Shown: piece after piece, positions 1 through 11,776 of the stretch
Numbering within the stretch: position 1 is the first letter of the stretch
Layout of the letters: every line of letters starts with the position of its first letter
DNA from: Capsicum annuum
Taxonomy: Eukaryota > Streptophyta > Magnoliopsida > Solanales > Solanaceae
Direction: 5' to 3'
DNA: 64,000 bases
NCBI RefSeq assembly: GCF_002878395.1
Contig: NC_061120.1
Span: 114,481,407-114,545,406, forward strand
Position numbers and translations under genes: made by a program
The notes under the pieces: model-generated
Database searches by the model: none
Seen by the model: the letters and a program-made list of their open reading frames with translations, nothing else
Told to the model about the DNA's origin: nothing

Positions 1-1490
1 TAAACCTATCTAAGTAATCCCGAGGTGACTAAACTCAGATATTGTAGAATCATGACATAATTTTACATGCAGTTGACATTTATATGTGACTTGCTATAAA
101 TAAGAGTTTATATGCTATAGTGCTTGTAAATTTAACTAGTAATTTGCTTATTGGAACTTTGATATGGCATAAAACATTAGTTGTAATGATGTCCTAGGTC
201 AATAGCAAAGATAACGTTGACCTCACCCTCCTATTCCTACAAATAAACTCGTTAGGATTTCTTTTCAATCATGGTCTTACTGTTTACATTTATTTGGAAA
301 GAAACACCAATAAAAATAATTCATAATAGGTTAGAAATATAATATAGGGAAACCAATTGCATGTGTTTTAAGTTGAGTAAAAAGAACACGAGCGAAACTA
401 TACCACGAGTGATTTAGCACTAGCGGTAGTATGTTTGCAAATTAATAGGGTAGAGTGACCCCATAAGATGTCTCCTAGTTTCCAAAGAATCTAGTTAGTT
501 ATATAATTATACATGCTACATGTTCTATAGCTTTTCTATTTGTAGGTCGTATATCGTGTATGGATTATTTTCTCACTTATAACATATGTCATAGAATACT
601 TATATGTATTTACTTCATATAACCCTCATTTATAGTTATATGTTTTGTAGGAATTTTCCCTATAAGACATTATTACACCTACTATTTACCATAGATCAGT
701 TGTCCATATTTTAGTTGCATCACAGATTTATTTGATCGTATGTATAGGAATTAGAATCATGAGTTAAAAGTATCAGCTATAACTTGCCTACATGTTATAC
801 CTTACATAGACAATTTGCTTAGATGATACATTCCTCATAGCCTAGTTGCTTCGTATAATTATTCATCTGTTAGACTAGTTATTCATGCTCTGGTCCACTT
901 GGTCAATGTGATTTGTGTTTTATAGTTAACTTTCTTATATGGCTTCATTATTATAGCCCAATTGTTTATATATTGTATATATTATCATAACTTAGTCCTT
1001 TGCTTTATGTGCTTATCTAGTCGATTTTCCCAATGTGTATTTCAGTTTCTTGGGAACTATTAGTCTTTTAATTCACCTTCCTATATGGTACATGTCTCAT
1101 AGTTCTTTTGCTCACATGCTACTTTATGGTTCATATGCTCAATTTCTACATGCTTTAATATCTCGCTTTCACATAAATTACATATTTCTATAACTCAATT
1201 GTCTATGTGTCACAAGCTTATTAGGTTCATATATTTATATGTTAAATGTTCTTTTATGTTAATCTGCTTGTGTATCATAGATTCTATATGACTTATCCAC
1301 ATATTATATTCCCATCTATGCTTATTTATGAAAGTATTAACATGTTTGGATAAAGTTTCTTTATTTTGGGATATAATAAGAATGGTGTCTAGAAAAGGAT
1401 GGCCATATGAGTGAGTTCTAGTACTAAACATACTCATAGTACGTGGATTAGTCTAATAACCAATTCAAAGGTACAACATAAAATGTTAGT
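1..1490. other. Unassigned AT-rich non-coding stretch
   Basis: I recognise no gene, LTR terminus or RNA here. Short reading frames on both strands resemble no known family. The stretch lies immediately upstream of the decayed 3' end of a chromovirus pol. It may therefore be a badly eroded part of that element or an unidentified insertion into it. Confidence 0.5.
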
Positions 1491-1514
1491 TTTATTTTGA
1501 TAACTGTTTGCTTT

Positions 1515-1865
1515 TAAAAATGATTCTCTTATTAGATAAAATATGGAACGAAAGGAAAGTTGAGCCCCAATGTATCAGGCCTTATAAAATTATTTAGATA
1601 ACTTAGTAAGAAGCCTATAATTTCATGTGTCCATTTTACAAATGTTATGGGAGATCTGTTCTTCATCGTGCTCTCTCAACAACAGTAAAAGACCAAGGAT
1701 CTATTATGTAAACAAGTCCCCATAAGGATTCTTAATTGCTAAGGTAGTAAGTTAGGGACAAAAGGTTTACCTCCATTGATGTATTGTGGAAGAACTAATA
1801 TATAGAATAAGCTACTTGAGAATAGAAAATGGTAGAAATTCTAAATCCTCTCCTCTTTCCAAACA
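1515..1865 (+). pseudogene. pol: Chromovirus pol 3' end (integrase C-terminus and chromodomain remnant)
   Basis: In shifting frames, bases about 1540-1590 read like the GPY/F module of plant Ty3 integrases (compare the family GKLSPRY..GPYKI; here roughly KVEPQCIRPYKII). Bases about 1760-1860 read VLWKN*YIE*ATWE followed by a P-L-L-F-P ending. That matches the group II chromodomain tail of Tekay/Del chromoviruses. There are at least five stops and several frameshifts. A purine-rich tract and an LTR follow, as expected for the end of a plus-strand element. Family assignment is by remembered motifs, so element class is fairly secure and clade less so. Confidence 0.6.
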
Positions 1866-2250
1866 TCAACGAGAGGATCTTAGATCATGTCTCCCCTATC
1901 TGATCCTAAGTTCTACTAGCATTTGTTCATTTGATATGTTATTTGCATGTCATGTGTTCAGCTATATTATATTGCATAATTCTATGTGTTCTACTTGTTA
2001 ATAGAGGAAATTAGGGAAATCCTCCTATATTAAAATAGTTTTCATTAAATTATATGGTCAAGGAAGGGGTTTTATTTATGTTATTCTCATTTCATGTGTT
2101 ATATCTATTGAGATGCGATGTGACTCTTGTCTTAACATTATTTTGGTTAGCCCTCAAATTTTGTCTAGTCCTATTTACAAAGGAAACTCCAGTAAATTTT
2201 CTTGAGAAATTCTAGGGTTAATCATGTCTTTAGCTATACCTTTCATTCGA

Positions 2251-2276
2251 GGGCGAAAGATCCATAGAGGGGATGA
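2251..2276 (+). other. Polypurine tract before 3' LTR
   Basis: A purine-rich run ending AGAGGGGATGA lies directly before the LTR start. It follows a phrase (TTCGAGGGCGAAAGATCC, 2246-2263) that normally precedes the PPT of Tekay-type elements. It marks the plus-strand priming site of this element. Confidence 0.65.
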
Positions 2277-2466
2277 TATAATGCCCCGTACATTTTAAAA
2301 CCTACAAGACCAACTTAGCATCAGTGAAAGCATTTGAACTCAATATTAGGTATTTAATCTTAAAGTAAAAGGTCAATGTTAAGTTAAGTAGAGGGATCAA
2401 GATTTTAGATAAATAATATAAAATAAATGACGTGCTTGTTTGACTTGATTAAGATAGTAGGTGAAC

Positions 2467-2729
2467 AGTAGGTGCATCACCTACTTATACTATTGGATAA
2501 AATAGAGTCATATATTAATGGACTCATTTGAGGCCCAATTTAAGTGAAAGAAAAAGGAAAGAACGACCATCCAAACACCTAATCTATTTAGAGCCCAAAT
2601 GTCAAACTCAATACCTTCTCTATTAAAGGTCCACTATGATGTGATCAAATTATAAATATACCTAGTAGGTGCATCACCTACTTTGACTTTTCGGGAAGCT
2701 TAAATGGCCAAATAGGTGCATCACTTACT
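2467..2729. repeat. Three copies of a 19-bp hairpin motif in the LTR
   Basis: AGTAGGTGCATCACCTACT occurs perfectly at 2467-2485 and 2664-2682 and in mutated form at 2711-2729. Each copy has 8-bp inverted arms around a CAT loop. The copies surround the TATA-like sequence TATAAATA at 2651-2658, which suggests a promoter-proximal role. The function is inferred only. Confidence 0.8.
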
Positions 2730-4857
2730 TGTATTATTTAAGACCAATATGTGTCTGGAAATGGGCTAAAAAGAGGTGTAATAAGAGTCTACTTATAAGA
2801 TTAATATTGGATGATATTTTTACTCATTTTAACATACAAAATTATGATTTAACTCCTGTACTCTCTCTATCACTTTTCTCTCAAGCTTGATACTGCCGTC
2901 AGTAGTTCCTTTAGGGATCTTGATGGCTTTCTCTCTTTTCCAGCCAAGGTAACTAAATATATTCATGTATTTGGTTTACATTTTTCATGGAAAACTAGGA
3001 AATCATGATCTTCATGTTTAAAATATTGGTAGTGCTTTTCCCAAGCTACTTACCCCATTTTCCAATGTTTGTGAAAGGATTTTCTCTTTTTCTTTGGTTC
3101 AAGCAGAAAGAAAATCCACGTTCTTGAAGGATTATAAATTAAAAGGATAAAATTCCATTCTTTTGAGGTAAGGATCTGCCCCAATTTCATCTCTCCTTAT
3201 ATATGTTTTTATGGAGGAATTTGTATTTGATTTTGTCTAGAACTCATAGGGTGGTAGTTAGAAATATTCTCCTATATTGCTAAAATGAATTTTGGGACTA
3301 TTTTATGCTATTTAGTATATATGTTGTGGGGAGAAATTAGATGGACTTACACAGTGTTTGCACTGCGGTGGAAGTGAAGGGTGTGATCTTGTGGGAAATG
3401 GTCTGGTGATTTAGTAATATTGGGAAAGTCACAAAGTGCTCCCTTTAGCTTCAATTATGAGTTTATTTGAGAATTTTAAATATATATGTATGTTAAACTC
3501 ACTTGCCGATAGCTATGTAATCAATGAGTTCATATCGCACGCCATATTATTTGGTACTATTTTGTATCAATAGAATAAAGAGGTATATCTAAAAAGGCAG
3601 ATAAGTCATGGAAACATCCTAAAGGATAAAAACATTGAAGGTTGGGGTGGAACAACACCAATTATATATTGCTTGAGCTTACTTCCCACACACTCTTGTA
3701 CACTGTTTTATGTGTGTAATAAAGCCAAATATATATAGGAGAACCTTATAAGAAGGTTTTATGGCGTATAGATGAGATTAGAGGAGAAGAGGATGAAAGA
3801 AACACCCTTGATTTGATAACTAGGGGCTTAATGTCTATCTACTATTTTGGCGAGGCTAATTATCCTAAAAAGTTTTAATTAGCTACTCATGCGAGTTTTA
3901 CAACTTACCTTATTATAGCTATGTAATCTGAAAGGAAGAAGGTTATTTCATGGTAATATCCAAACATGCGGCAAGGTATATATGGCTATTTGACTTTCTT
4001 TCTTTTTTGGGGCATAAATCATGCACATTCTGTTACAAAGTAAGCTTTCTAAATTATCTTGGTAGCAAATGATACATAGTGACAGTATGTGATTAACTAG
4101 TGTAACTAATGATCTTTTTCCCACTCCTTAGTGCTTTAAAGTACTTCAATATGAGTTTATTACTATATATATGTTGTTACTCCACCAAGTATTAGCATCC
4201 AAGACTTAAATTATTTTATCTATAAAACTCAAACTTTTGTCAGATGTTTCCTGTACATGAGTGAATAGGGTCCTAGATTACACTTGGTAGGTATGTTCAT
4301 TTGTTGCGCACACAATCAGCCTACTTTTTTCCGACTTGTTTCAATAGGTCTATCTAATTATACACCTCATTCCCTCATACTTTTACATGTTACCTTCATT
4401 AGATATCACTCTCATACTTATTCTCTACAATCTTTGCTCACACAATCCTTAATTTTTCCATTGAATAGTTTAGATATCCTAACTTGAGATGTATATTTTT
4501 CCTATGTTAAATTTGACAATGCGCTTTATTAGTTCCCATGTTCATGTAACCCTATAATGTTATATCATTTAATATGTATTTTATCATTATATAATTGAAT
4601 AAGTCCATATCTCTTTGCTTGATAAGTTAAATGCCTCCACTTGATATGTCTTTCAATTTGAGCTATCAAACACTTATTGTGTCATATAAGCTCCTAAGTA
4701 TTACATTGGTATTACAGTTGATTTTTGTGTCATTATTACTACCTTAAGTCCATAATCACATGTCTCCTACTATGGTTGGTTGTCCCAAAAATAACACTAT
4801 GACCACCAAAATAACAATCTCAAAGATTAAAGAAGTGATGTAAAGTAAATATACCTA

Positions 4858-5062
4858 TATGTGGGTGGCAGCTCAGGGGAAAAAACCTAGCATAGGTCGA
4901 TCCCAATTCGTGGATTTATGGGTGGTATCCAAGGGTTAGAAGGATCTCCTAGCATGGGTTGATCCCATTATCGGGTGGTATCCCAAGGGTGAAAGGAAAG
5001 TCTTGCATTGATAGATTCCGATTTGTATATTGATGAGGAACGTATCCCAGGGTTATAATGCC
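4858..5062 (+). repeat. Imperfect tandem repeat inside LTR
   Basis: A phrase of roughly 60-70 bp recurs about three times: 'cctagcat(a/g)ggt(c/t)gatccca..' followed by 'ggtggtatccaagggt'. It is probably a minisatellite-like part of the LTR, with no coding meaning. Confidence 0.55.
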
Positions 5063-5693
5063 TAAAAGGGGTCATCTCCTTTTACCACAGATCAGTTATT
5101 CATATGTATCTCATGGTTTAGAATGATTATAAATCAATGAAGAGTAAAGTAAAGAAAATCATGAAATGTACAGGCTCCAACAAGTGTATGAAAAGGTGGT
5201 CGTTCATCCTTCTCGATATATTTTTTTTTATAATGATCCCTGATTTCATTGATTTCTTACTTTACATATAGTTATCTCATGCATGGCATATTCAGTACAT
5301 CATTTCATACTGACGTCCTTCACGGTGGACCAGTATTCCATGTTGTAGGCATAGGTTCTTAGCTAGTCGATCTCCACAATAGAAGCACAAGATTACCAGC
5401 GGTTGTCAGTTAGCTCCTAGCTAATTCAGGGCCTTTCCAAGTCTTCGGCATATATATTTCATGGTTTTATAGTCATGGATTTCATTAGAGGATTTGTAGA
5501 CATTGTAAAGCAGTCATATGTATTAATAGATTCATATGTCATCTGTATCGGTTTGGCTAATTGATTGGTATTGTCTATACAACTTTTTCTCAGTGATTTA
5601 ATTTGTATAGGAATTCATTTTCTCATCTAGGTTATTTTATAGTATGTGTTCCTATAGTTGTTGTCCGCCTTATCCAGTATCGGGGGTGTGACA

Positions 5694-6361
5694 CATGTAC
5701 TTCTCCAAGAAGATCTCGAATAACTGAGCGCATAACCTCTCCACTAATGTTGAGCTACTAAGTATAACCAAAAAATAGTGTAGTCTATACCATAAGTCTC
5801 ATCTAGGCCCAGATTATGGGTCGATCCTCACAAGCAATCAAAAACTCATATGCATCCTCTCCCAGTGCACCAGGAAAAATAGGTGGAGCCAATCTGAAGA
5901 ATCTACCCAACATCTTCTACTCCTCAGTAGACATAGCAGGATGGGTAACCACTAGCTGACCAACTATCGGTTGAGAAACCACTGGCATATGAGGGACCTC
6001 AACTCTAAATCGAAGCTAGAGGCTCTTCCCCTACCAAAATACCTCTCTAATTTATAGACTGCACATAATCATATATTGCACCATAAGCCAATCCTAAAAT
6101 CTTAACCAAAGCATCCCTAAGAACTAAAGATGAAATAAATCCTAGTGGATCCTGGGATAGTCTTTGGTCCATCGTTGACTGGGGTAGAAGAATCTCTGGA
6201 TCAAGAATAGGTTCTGGTGAAGGCCCCCTATCCTAGACGCTTGATAGTTGCACATCTTGAGGATGCCCACAACTTATTGGTTATACGCTAATAGCTAGAG
6301 GATCCATAGGCTCGATATCAAGACCTTAATCTCGCATAGCAATAGCACGTGTTTTAGCCAT
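5694..6361 (-). pseudogene. gag: gag remnant of minus-strand Ty3/gypsy element
   Basis: Read on the minus strand, an ATG at 6361 opens MAKTRAIAMRD, a typical basic gag start. After about 450 bp comes a frameshifted block reading RFFRLAPPIFPGALGEDAYEF and then a CEDR..NLGL-type phrase. This is the start of the capsid-like domain of plant gypsy gag (family form PPxFxGxxGEDAYEF). Several stops and frameshifts are present. The reading is cut off at 5693 by the plus-strand LTR, so the rest of this element's interior lies outside the window. The gag lies about 200 bp inside the PBS, as expected for the 5' end of an element. Confidence 0.65.
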
Positions 6362-6551
6362 ATATGAAAGAGTGAAACCAAAGGAATACATAGAAATCGG
6401 CTCAAACTCTTAGCACAAAATGTGTGAAAGAACTGAGGAAGTCCTAAGAATGTCCCATAGCATCCCGAAAATATGAAATTGACATCATTATTCTGATCAG
6501 CTGGACTCTTCAAGACACTCTCTCTTGTACTAACAATACCAATGAAACATG

Positions 6552-6563
6552 GGTTTGATGCCA
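6552..6563 (-). other. Primer-binding site, tRNA-iMet type, decayed
   Basis: On the minus strand the sequence is TGGCATCAAACC against the consensus TGGTATCAGAGC, with three mismatches. It lies three bases inside the LTR end at 6567, the usual spacing. Confidence 0.6.
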
Positions 6564-6566
6564 ATT

Positions 6567-9500
6567 TGTTATGACCCGATTTATGAGAGATGATGGCACC
6601 TACTTTATCTTACTAGTAAGTAAGCCGAACCGTAGCCCAGAGCTAAATGCAATGGGCTAACGTTTTGGAAAATGGCCTAAAAGCCAAATATCAAAAACTT
6701 AATTATTCAAAACCATGGGTATTTAGTAGGAATCCTTGACCGACTTAGCTAAATCATGATATATATAAAATAAGATACAAGACAACCTAAACTAAGTCAC
6801 AATAAATGGAAAACCTAAAAGTAACATCCAACACTGTTATATATTCATAACTAAATAGAACCAGTAAAAAATGTAACAATCGTACATAAAAAATAAAATA
6901 CACACGAGATAACAACATAAGGTTTATACCAGTATAACTAAAAGATTGGACCCTATAATCCGATAAGTACGAAAAAGTAAATACCCAAATGCATGCCTCC
7001 ATAAGCCTAGAGAATACAGTCAAGGACACTAATAATTGAATAACAAAAGTATGCCAACCGATACGGCATAACTAAGAAACCATCCATCCCATATTACATC
7101 ATAAACAATCCTCAAGGACGAACTTGAATAGAAATAGATTGCTTTATCATTATTGTCATCATTTTTTCTGGACTTGAACTGGACATCTATAGCATTATCA
7201 TTACATTATTAATATCATTGGCAATTGCCAAAATTGAATGGAAACTCAATATTTATAAACCTTATCAATGAATCATATTGGTTAGCCATGTAACTAAGGT
7301 AGACTCATAATTATAAATTGGTCAAGGAATCCTATTCACACATCTCATCCATAATCATGTCTGATAAACCATTATTATTAGCAATATACAAAGACCATAT
7401 AAATACTAATATTCATAAGCAATATTACTAAGAATATCTGAAATTCATATTAATAACCATATCTATAGGCCACCTATCTTATCTATAGGAGTTAATTGTA
7501 TCTATGTGTCACATCATATCTATAAGCCATATTATATCCATATGCCATTACTTACATCTATAAGCCATGGTCCTTCGTTGAGCCGAATCATGGATCCATA
7601 GGCATTCATAAGATATATTATAGATAGGCGATATCCTATTTGTAAGCCATATTATCTCTACATAAGTCATATTATTCAAACAAGTCATTAACCTTTAACC
7701 ATACCAATGTCTATAGTATTAACCATATTAATATACTATGTTATTAATGATATTTTAAATCCATACATGCAATTATATCCATAATACATAAATCATACTT
7801 ATAAATTATACCATTAGTCAAACATATGGGTCATATCATTATCAATGGTCAGAATATCCATCCATCTTTCCATATCCATCTACCATAATCAATAATTATA
7901 TTCAACCCTCTCAAATATCAATCCTACCATTAATAAGGGTATATTTTTGGTAAATAAGTCTACAAGGTTATCATAAGTCTTGGTTTAAGGCGGGCTTGAG
8001 GGGTGCACTTCTAACCTTAAAGATTTGCTTCGGTAATTTATACCCTAGTTGAGGATAAGTTATCTTAGATCATTCCTAGATGTCAAGCAATCCTTAATTA
8101 TACCAAGGATATAAGTCGTCCCCAAAGATTATCAACTAAGGCAATCTTACCTGGAATGATAGCAACTAGGACAATCCCATTTACTTAAGTAATTTAGAAC
8201 AATTCAACCCTATAAAAATCACTATGAAATTCCACCTACGATGAGTAACTAAGCCACTTCTATTATAAATATATTCCTTGAAACTCAGTCCACCCAAGCC
8301 ATGGATAACTATGCTAACTAACCCAGTTCTATAGTCTCAAGGTAGCCTAATGGTCCACATAAGCCAACTATTTTCATTCACACTTCTAACACCTAAATCC
8401 CACCCCATATCCAACATGAAATCATAATTATACATAGAGATAGCTTAATCTATGATATAGGTAAACATAGCTTTGATGGGCACAAAAGAAAGCTCAAAGA
8501 ATCTACTAAGTGACTGATTGCTCTTTCCTAGAAGCTTTTGCAAAGTTCCAACTATTAGAATCACAATCTACACATCAAGAAGAGATTTATGATTCCTATA
8601 TTTCTTTGTTATTCTATGGATAGAAAATTACATAAAAATATCAAGCGGACCTATTTATGGAAATTTATTTCTGAAACCAATTCAATGTCCCCCTATGGTC
8701 TAGGAATATTTACCGTAAAAGATGGGTGAATTTCAAGTATATTGGTTTTAAAATTTAGCCACTAAGATTTTGGTTATTTTCACAAAACATGGAGAATCAA
8801 CTATGAAAATAAAGAAATATGATAAAAAACTTGGACAAGATCGTATAAATAAACTTTATTCAAGCTCTAAATCACCAACAAATATTTACTCTAAGTTTTC
8901 CCACTTTTTAGGGTTTAACAATCTTGGAGATATATGATAAATGGTAAAAAAGGGCTAAAGAGGGGTATTTATACCCTTCCCATATGTACGGGTATCGCAT
9001 ATGTGATTCGTCAATTGCATATGCTTTACCTGACTTAATATGTGGAAGTCTCTTATGTGACACTTATATCTCATATGAGATACTTGCTCACTAGTCATCC
9101 TATAATTTATACAAGGATCAGTAGTTGTGTACACAAATCTTGGGTCACTGGTGAGATAGTTGCTTATGAGACACTTGTTGTTGGTTGTCAGATAGCGTAC
9201 ATTATACGTATCTCACAAATTTGATTGCACCTGCTATAGATGAGACCTTGAAATTTCCAAATCGTATCCAACCCCTCAAGATTCATTTGGAATCTTTTAT
9301 ACACAAACAAACTACCCTAACTGATCAAATTTGATATTCTAGACTCAATAGTGCAGTCAAAATTTCCATTGGTGGTTGTTTCAATGAAAAGTGGGTCCCA
9401 TGCATATTAGCCAATTTTAATCTTCCGACCAATAACTCAAAATAAGTCTAAGTACCTTGGGACCCAAACCAAGAGTCCACTCATCCTAATATAGAAATTC

Positions 9501-9740
9501 CAAAGCTATTGGAATATTAAAAATTGGGATACAAGATTGTTTTACTAAAGTTTTTTCTTGATAGAAAATTTGAACTAGTGAAGACTTCAAAATGGGAAAT
9601 TGATCTAAACACCAAACAAACTATCCGGTAATTGAATTGTCAGTTTCAGTAAGTCATAAATTACTTAGGGAAAGCTGTAGGTAAGATATAAATAACAAAA
9701 GTAAGTACAAGTATAGAACATTACCTGAAGGGTCATTACA
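6567..9740 (-). repeat. 5' LTR of minus-strand element (about 3.2 kb)
   Basis: In plus orientation the LTR runs from TGTTATGACCCG to GGGTCATTACA, a TG..CA pair with inverted ends (TGTAATGACCC / TGACCC). The PBS abuts its inner edge and the outer edge abuts an Athila-like integrase. The opening block (gacccgattt..gatggcacctac) and the closing block are shared with the LTRs starting at 17055, 30542 and 59235, so these are related families. A TATA box read on the minus strand lies at 8965-8972. Confidence 0.75.
8962..8976 (-). promoter_or_regulatory. LTR TATA box
   Basis: The minus strand reads GGGTATAAATACCC, a strong plant TATA box inside the LTR. Just upstream in the same sense (8981-9079) lies a palindrome-rich block with three CATATG copies and the perfect 10-bp palindrome CTCATATGAG at 9070-9079. 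Confidence 0.6.
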
Positions 9741-10530
9741 AGAAATTATGTTCATAATAATGTGGGTTGTAGTGTCACAAAATTCTTGAAGAAGAATATT
9801 TGTTTCATAGTTTGGTACTCTATGTTCTATTATTAGCATGTCAGGTCCCAATTTCACAATCATCTATTTAAGGTCCTACTTGAAAAATATGGTGTGAAAC
9901 ATAAGGTGAAAATACCTTATCATCAACAGACTAGTGGGCAGGTTGAGGTCTCTAATCATGAGATTAAGTTCATATTGGCAAAGACTTTGAATGCTAACTA
10001 GACTGATTCATAAAGGAAGATAATTGACCAAGGAAGCTAGATCATTTTGAACTCTCTTAGGTGCCTCTCTATATTAGCTTGTGTACGACAAGGCATGCCA
10101 CTTATCGATTAAACTTGAGCAAAAGGCACTATGGGCATTGAAAAGGCTAAATTTAGAGTGGTGCAAAGTTGTATATCTATTAATAAGTAAGATAAATAAG
10201 TTGGATGAGTTCTGATTCCCTGCTTAAGAGAGTTATACTTTGTACAAGGAGAAGATGAAGTTATACCTTGATAAGATGATTAAGAAAAGGGTATTCTAGC
10301 CTGGTGATATAGCCTTGTTGTGTAATTTTAGGCTTCTCTTGGTTCTTGGTATGTTGAATTCTAGGAGGTATGGACCATTTACCCCGGTTAAAGTATTTCT
10401 TCTTTGTGCAATTGAGCTAAAATGAGATAGAGAAGACACATTAAAGGTGAATAGGCATCTTGCTAAAAACTCTATGAATAGTATAGAGGAGTTGATGGTT
10501 TATGATGATTTAAGCCTTGGCAAAGTTTGA
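9741..10530 (+). pseudogene. pol: Athila-like integrase core and C-terminus, truncated
   Basis: From about 9868 the plus strand reads [18 protein letters not shown] followed by [15 protein letters not shown]. This is the integrase-core segment containing the catalytic Glu region of Athila-type Ty3 elements (family: GQVEVSNREIK). It continues with matches to YGKACHL..ELEQKALWALKRLN (about 10080-10155) and LYKEKMKLYLDKMI..PGDIALL (about 10235-10320). Stops and small frameshifts occur throughout. The N-terminal half of pol is missing because the LTR ending at 9740 interrupts it. This fragment is oriented opposite to the Athila-like pieces at 19096-30350 and is a separate copy. Confidence 0.75.
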
Positions 10531-11776
10531 GTATTCAAGGTAACAGAGTCGTTCCATAATATTATATCAGGCGCTTCATCGGAGTTAACCCATCTGCTTG
10601 TTGGTGAAGTTTGAGTATCCAATGTAGCTATGTTGTGCCATGATTTTAAATTAAGGGTTGCTTGGGAGGCAACCCAAGTAATTAGTGTGCACTTTGTTTT
10701 ATGTTTTATATGTTTAAAGAATGAGAAAACACCTAGAACATGGTTAAAATTGCAAAATTCAGACAAGTCCAAGTAAGTAGACCTACAACCCTACTTTTGT
10801 GGGTCGTAGGTCCAACCTTTGATAGATGAGTGATGTTGTAAGTATCATAATTTTTTTAAGGATTTTTAGGTGTCTGATCTGACCATACCTCTTCTTTTTA
10901 AACCTAAAACCAATGCCATTACCTCTACTTTTTCAAAATTTAAACTCCTACTATATTTACAAATCCTCAACTTCTCTCTTCAAACTATGAAAGGCAAAAT
11001 CATGTCAGTAACTGCTCACTTGTATGCATAATTCATCAAAGTAGGGCGAAGTTCACTTTATTGATCTTCTACTTCCATGAAACCTTGAATCTAGGAAAAA
11101 TTTCATAGCTCAAACTAAGTAAAAACATATAACTAATAATTTATCTTAAGATAATGCTTGATATATCCCTGAATTTGTTTAAGTCTTGTGACTCTTGAAA
11201 TTTGTGGGCCTAAAATTGGATAAAATTGGATAAAATTGAAATTGTTACACGATTCTTGTTTGGGAAACCTGTGATCACATAAGTAGCAGAAGTAGAAGTT
11301 GAATAATTAGATGAAAAACCAAAAATATATGTGCAAAACCTGTGAGAATTAACTTGTTGCAAGTTGTAGTGTTTGAAGTTGGATTATATTTGTACTTGAG
11401 AAAAATTTGAATCACTCTTAGAGGGTTAATTATGAAGGTACTTATGAGCCTCATAAGTAGTACATATGAGGGTGTAATGATCCTTGTAAGGTTTAAACAT
11501 GAATTATGAAGCTTCAAGGCTTTGTGTGGCACTTATGAGGGTACCTATGACCCTCGTAAGTACTACCTATAGCCCATAAGAAATGGTTGTAGGTATCCCC
11601 TGGGTTCATCAAAATTTTTAAATTTTGTTGTTCTATTCTTGTGTTTCAAACACTAACAACTTATTTTTAGGTACGGTGGAACAAAAATTAATGCAAAAAA
11701 GGTTTTTAGTCTAGGCTACAAGATGAGTCTCCTGAATGGAGTGGTTCTATTGAAGAGTATCCAATGAGATATTAGT
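10531..11776 (+). other. Athila-like 3' non-coding region with inverted repeats
   Basis: Downstream of the integrase comes GGGTTGCTTGGGAGGCAACCC (around 10656-10676), a phrase that commonly follows Athila-type pol. The stretch has no coding potential. It holds inverted repeats: GACCTACAACC (10780-10790) with GGTCGTAGGTC (10802-10812), and TACTTATGA (11439-11447) with TCATAAGTA (11451-11459). A further set of CTTATGAG/CTCGTAAG phrases runs to 11590. An LTR inserted at 11777 ends the stretch. Confidence 0.5.

Larger units (their letters stand above)
2277..5693 (+). repeat. 3' LTR of plus-strand chromovirus (about 3.4 kb)
   Basis: The left end reads TATAATGCCCCG, a decayed form of TGTAATGCCCCG, and sits right after the PPT. 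The right end reads GGGGGTGTGACA, after which the sequence switches abruptly to a minus-strand gag. No partner 5' LTR is in the window. The LTR contains three copies of a hairpin motif near a TATA-like box (2651-2658) and an imperfect tandem repeat at 4858-5062. The end could be 5693 or 5695 because of a CACA run. Confidence 0.7.
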
